Origin: Basilea psittacipulmonis DSM 24701
GTDB lineage: Bacteria > Pseudomonadota > Gammaproteobacteria > Burkholderiales > Burkholderiaceae_B
Direction of reading: 5' to 3'
Assembly (NCBI RefSeq): GCF_000743945.1
Contig: NZ_CP009238.1
Coordinates: forward strand, 186,001-250,000
DNA: 64,000 bases
The notes under the pieces are model-generated. The model did no database searches. It worked only from the letters and a program-made list of their open reading frames with translations, and was not told the DNA's origin. This document shows positions 62,199 through 64,000 of this stretch, piece after piece; the first letter of the stretch is position 1; each line of letters begins with the position of its first letter. The position numbers and the translations under genes were made by a program.

Positions 62199-64000
62199 TG
62201 ATGTTGAACTTTAGGAAAGAACAAAATAAACCACAGAATATTCGCCCTAGGGTGCTGGTGGCTGCTTTGTTTGTATTGTTTTGTTTCGGGATTCTTATTC
62301 ATCAGTTGTGGGCGTTACAAGTGAGTCGGTATCAAGGCTTTTCTGAACGTGCCGATCGAAACCGTTTGACCCTTATTCCCATCGAACCTCGTCGCGGCGA
62401 GATCATGGATAGAAATGGGGTGGTGCTTGCAAAGAATTATCGAGATTACACCATAGAAATTATTCCCTCCCAAACCAAAAACGTCAAAGCACTGGTCGAA
62501 AAAATTGCGGAAGTCATTCCTTTGAGTACGGCTGAAATACGTCGTTTTAATCGTAATTTGCCTCATGCAAGACGATTGGATCGCGTGATGCTCAAACGAG
62601 GGTTGACTGAACAAGAGGCGGCGGTATTTGCAGTTCGTTCTTATGAATTTCCAGGTGCGTATTTAAGAGCAAGATGGGTTAGGGCCTATCCTCAAGGAGA
62701 AACTGCGGCTCATATTATCGGATATGTGGGGCGGATCTCTGAACAAGACCAAGCTAAGATTGAGGCTCAAGGACAAGAAGGAAATTATCGCGGCACGGAT
62801 ATTATTGGTAAACGAGGATTGGAAGCGAGTTACGAGCGTTTATTACATGGACAAACTGGCTGGGAAGAGGTCGAAGTATCGGCCTCAGGACGACCCGTTA
62901 GAACCATTAGTCGCACGGATCCCGTCCCTGGATCTGATTTGTATTTATCCATTGATTTGGGGTTACAAAAGCTAGTAGAGGGAATTTATCGTTCTAAAAA
63001 AGATCCTCATAAAGGAGCATTAGTCGTCATTGATGTTAAAACAGGCGGTGTGTTAGCCTATGTATCCGAGCCCTCCTATGATCCCAATTTATTTATTGAT
63101 GGGATTAGCGAGGAAAATTGGCGACGATTGGCAGACGATCCTAACCATCCTTTGATTGATAGACCCTCAGGTTCTTCTTTTCCCATCGGATCGACTTACA
63201 AACCTTTTGTTGCCTTGGCCATGCTTTATTACAATGTCCGCGATCCATCGGCCTTAATCCCCGATCCAGGTTATTTTGAGTTGTACGGACAACGTTATCG
63301 TAATGCAGGAAATGCTGTTTATGGACCAACGAATTTATATCGTGCTTTGGTCGTTTCATCAGATACCTATTTTTTCAGTTTAGGTCCGCTAATTGGTGTG
63401 GATAGACTGCATGATTTTGAAAAACAATTTGGATTTGGCCAAAAAACAGGTATTGATATTGAGGGTGAAAAGAAAGGTGTATTACCCTCAAAAGAATGGA
63501 AACAAAAGGCTTTTAGACGTGCAAAAGATCCCTCTGATCGTGCTTGGCATGCTGGCGAAACGGTTTCATTAACGGTGGGACAAGGTTATAACTCATTTAC
63601 GATGATTCAGTTGGCTCAGGCAACCGCTACATTGGCTAGAAATGGACAATATATCACTCCTCATTTGGTGGATATTATTGCCAATCCTAAACAGGAAACA
63701 GCCCAAAAATTATTAGGCAAGGTAAGCCATGTGATTGACTTGCCAGCTAGTTATTGGAAAAGTGTTCAAAATGCCATGCAAGGCGTTAATACGCGTGGAA
63801 CGGCAGCTAAAGCGTTTGAAGGAGCAAGCTATACTTCTGCGGGTAAAACAGGAACGGCACAGGTTTTTAGTTTAAGAGGTAGCAAATATAACGCCAATAC
63901 CCTACCTAAAAATCTACGTGACCACGCTTTGTACATGGGCTATGCTCCTGCCAATAATCCAGAGATTGCGGTGGCGTTAATCGTAGAAAATGGTGGCTGG
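62198..64000 (+). CDS. mrdA: Penicillin-binding protein 2 (MrdA), 3' end outside the window
   Basis: Transpeptidase of lateral wall synthesis, partner of RodA and MreCD. The frame from ATG 62198 (TAATG overlap with mreD) stays open to the window edge, ~601 codons. N-terminal anchor VLVAALFVLFCFGILIHQLWAL, then the pedestal EPRRGEIMDRNGVVLA. The transpeptidase domain has STYK (Ser332; TCG at 63191), SSDTYFFS (SxD) and KTGTAQ. Truncated only by the window; rodA is expected next. Confidence 0.95.
   Translation, partial: MMLNFRKEQNKPQNIRPRVLVAALFVLFCFGILIHQLWALQVSRYQGFSERADRNRLTLIPIEPRRGEIMDRNGVVLAKNYRDYTIEIIPSQTKNVKALVEKIAEVIPLSTAEIRRFNRNLPHARRLDRVMLKRGLTEQEAAVFAVRSYEFPGAYLRARWVRAYPQGETAAHIIGYVGRISEQDQAKIEAQGQEGNYRGTDIIGKRGLEASYERLLHGQTGWEEVEVSASGRPVRTISRTDPVPGSDLYLSIDLGLQKLVEGIYRSKKDPHKGALVVIDVKTGGVLAYVSEPSYDPNLFIDGISEENWRRLADDPNHPLIDRPSGSSFPIGSTYKPFVALAMLYYNVRDPSALIPDPGYFELYGQRYRNAGNAVYGPTNLYRALVVSSDTYFFSLGPLIGVDRLHDFEKQFGFGQKTGIDIEGEKKGVLPSKEWKQKAFRRAKDPSDRAWHAGETVSLTVGQGYNSFTMIQLAQATATLARNGQYITPHLVDIIANPKQETAQKLLGKVSHVIDLPASYWKSVQNAMQGVNTRGTAAKAFEGASYTSAGKTGTAQVFSLRGSKYNANTLPKNLRDHALYMGYAPANNPEIAVALIVENGGW

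Overview
The window reads as chromosomal DNA of an AT-rich betaproteobacterium, most likely a small-genome Alcaligenaceae member (Taylorella/Pelistega/Basilea-like). This rests on the 16S signature, the petC-sspA-sspB order, DUF4390-ntrY-ntrX after rsmB, the EI24 gene and the ResB/CcsA (System II) cytochrome c pathway. The species assignment is inference. Almost all of it is core housekeeping sequence.

Layout. 1-3.4 kb: end of the bc1 complex (petB, petC), sspA-sspB, tRNA-Thr and a small membrane protein. 3.5-3.95 kb: a ~98-bp tandem repeat array. 4-11.8 kb: mqo, a C-poor spacer with a LexA-like palindrome, tRNA-Phe, hemA-prfA-prmC, grxD-ubiX and an EI24 membrane protein. 12.2-17.6 kb: a complete rRNA operon (promoter, boxA, 16S, tRNA-free spacer, 23S, 5S, terminator) with long flanking processing stems. 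17.8-19.7 kb: a phosphoethanolamine-transferase-like gene carrying a C9 tract, followed by a decayed second copy of its 3' end. 19.75-22.4 kb: metA, preceded by a Met-rich leader peptide, and pgi. 22.5-27.6 kb: galU-rmlB-tesB-corC-gtrA operon, a two-copy 98-bp repeat and rmlC. 27.7-29.7 kb: fetAB and def. 29.8-38.5 kb: dprA, fmt, rimO, rsmB-DUF4390-ntrY-ntrX. 38.6-38.85 kb: a two-copy 100-bp repeat. 38.9-47.2 kb: trmL, comF, a BioC-like methyltransferase, rhodanese-grxC-secB, gpmA, moeB, bfr, an amino-acid binding protein, hemB-engB. 47.4-54.3 kb: cytochrome c4, resB-ccsA, cyaY, lptM-lysA-pyrE, with a tandem copy of the pyrE 3' end. 54.3-59.6 kb: a ClC transporter, a seven-copy 97-bp array, and gatCAB. 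59.8-64 kb: mreBCD and the start of mrdA (PBP2), which runs off the window.

The genes serve respiration and heme/cytochrome maturation (petBC, hemA, hemB, cytochrome c4, resB-ccsA, mqo, ubiX), translation (rrn, prfA, prmC, fmt, def, rimO, rsmB, gatCAB, trmL), envelope and shape (mre, mrdA, lptM, rml, galU, the PEtN-transferase-like protein), iron and redox handling (bfr, cyaY, fetAB, grxC, grxD) and DNA uptake (dprA, comF).

The least ordinary material is between the genes. Several spacers carry tandem units with a common 97-100 bp period, and two of these arrays share a core in the same register. Two genes have extra copies of their own 3' ends. A translated-looking Met-rich leader precedes metA. 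The spacers are strongly C-depleted on the + strand except for one array that looks inverted.
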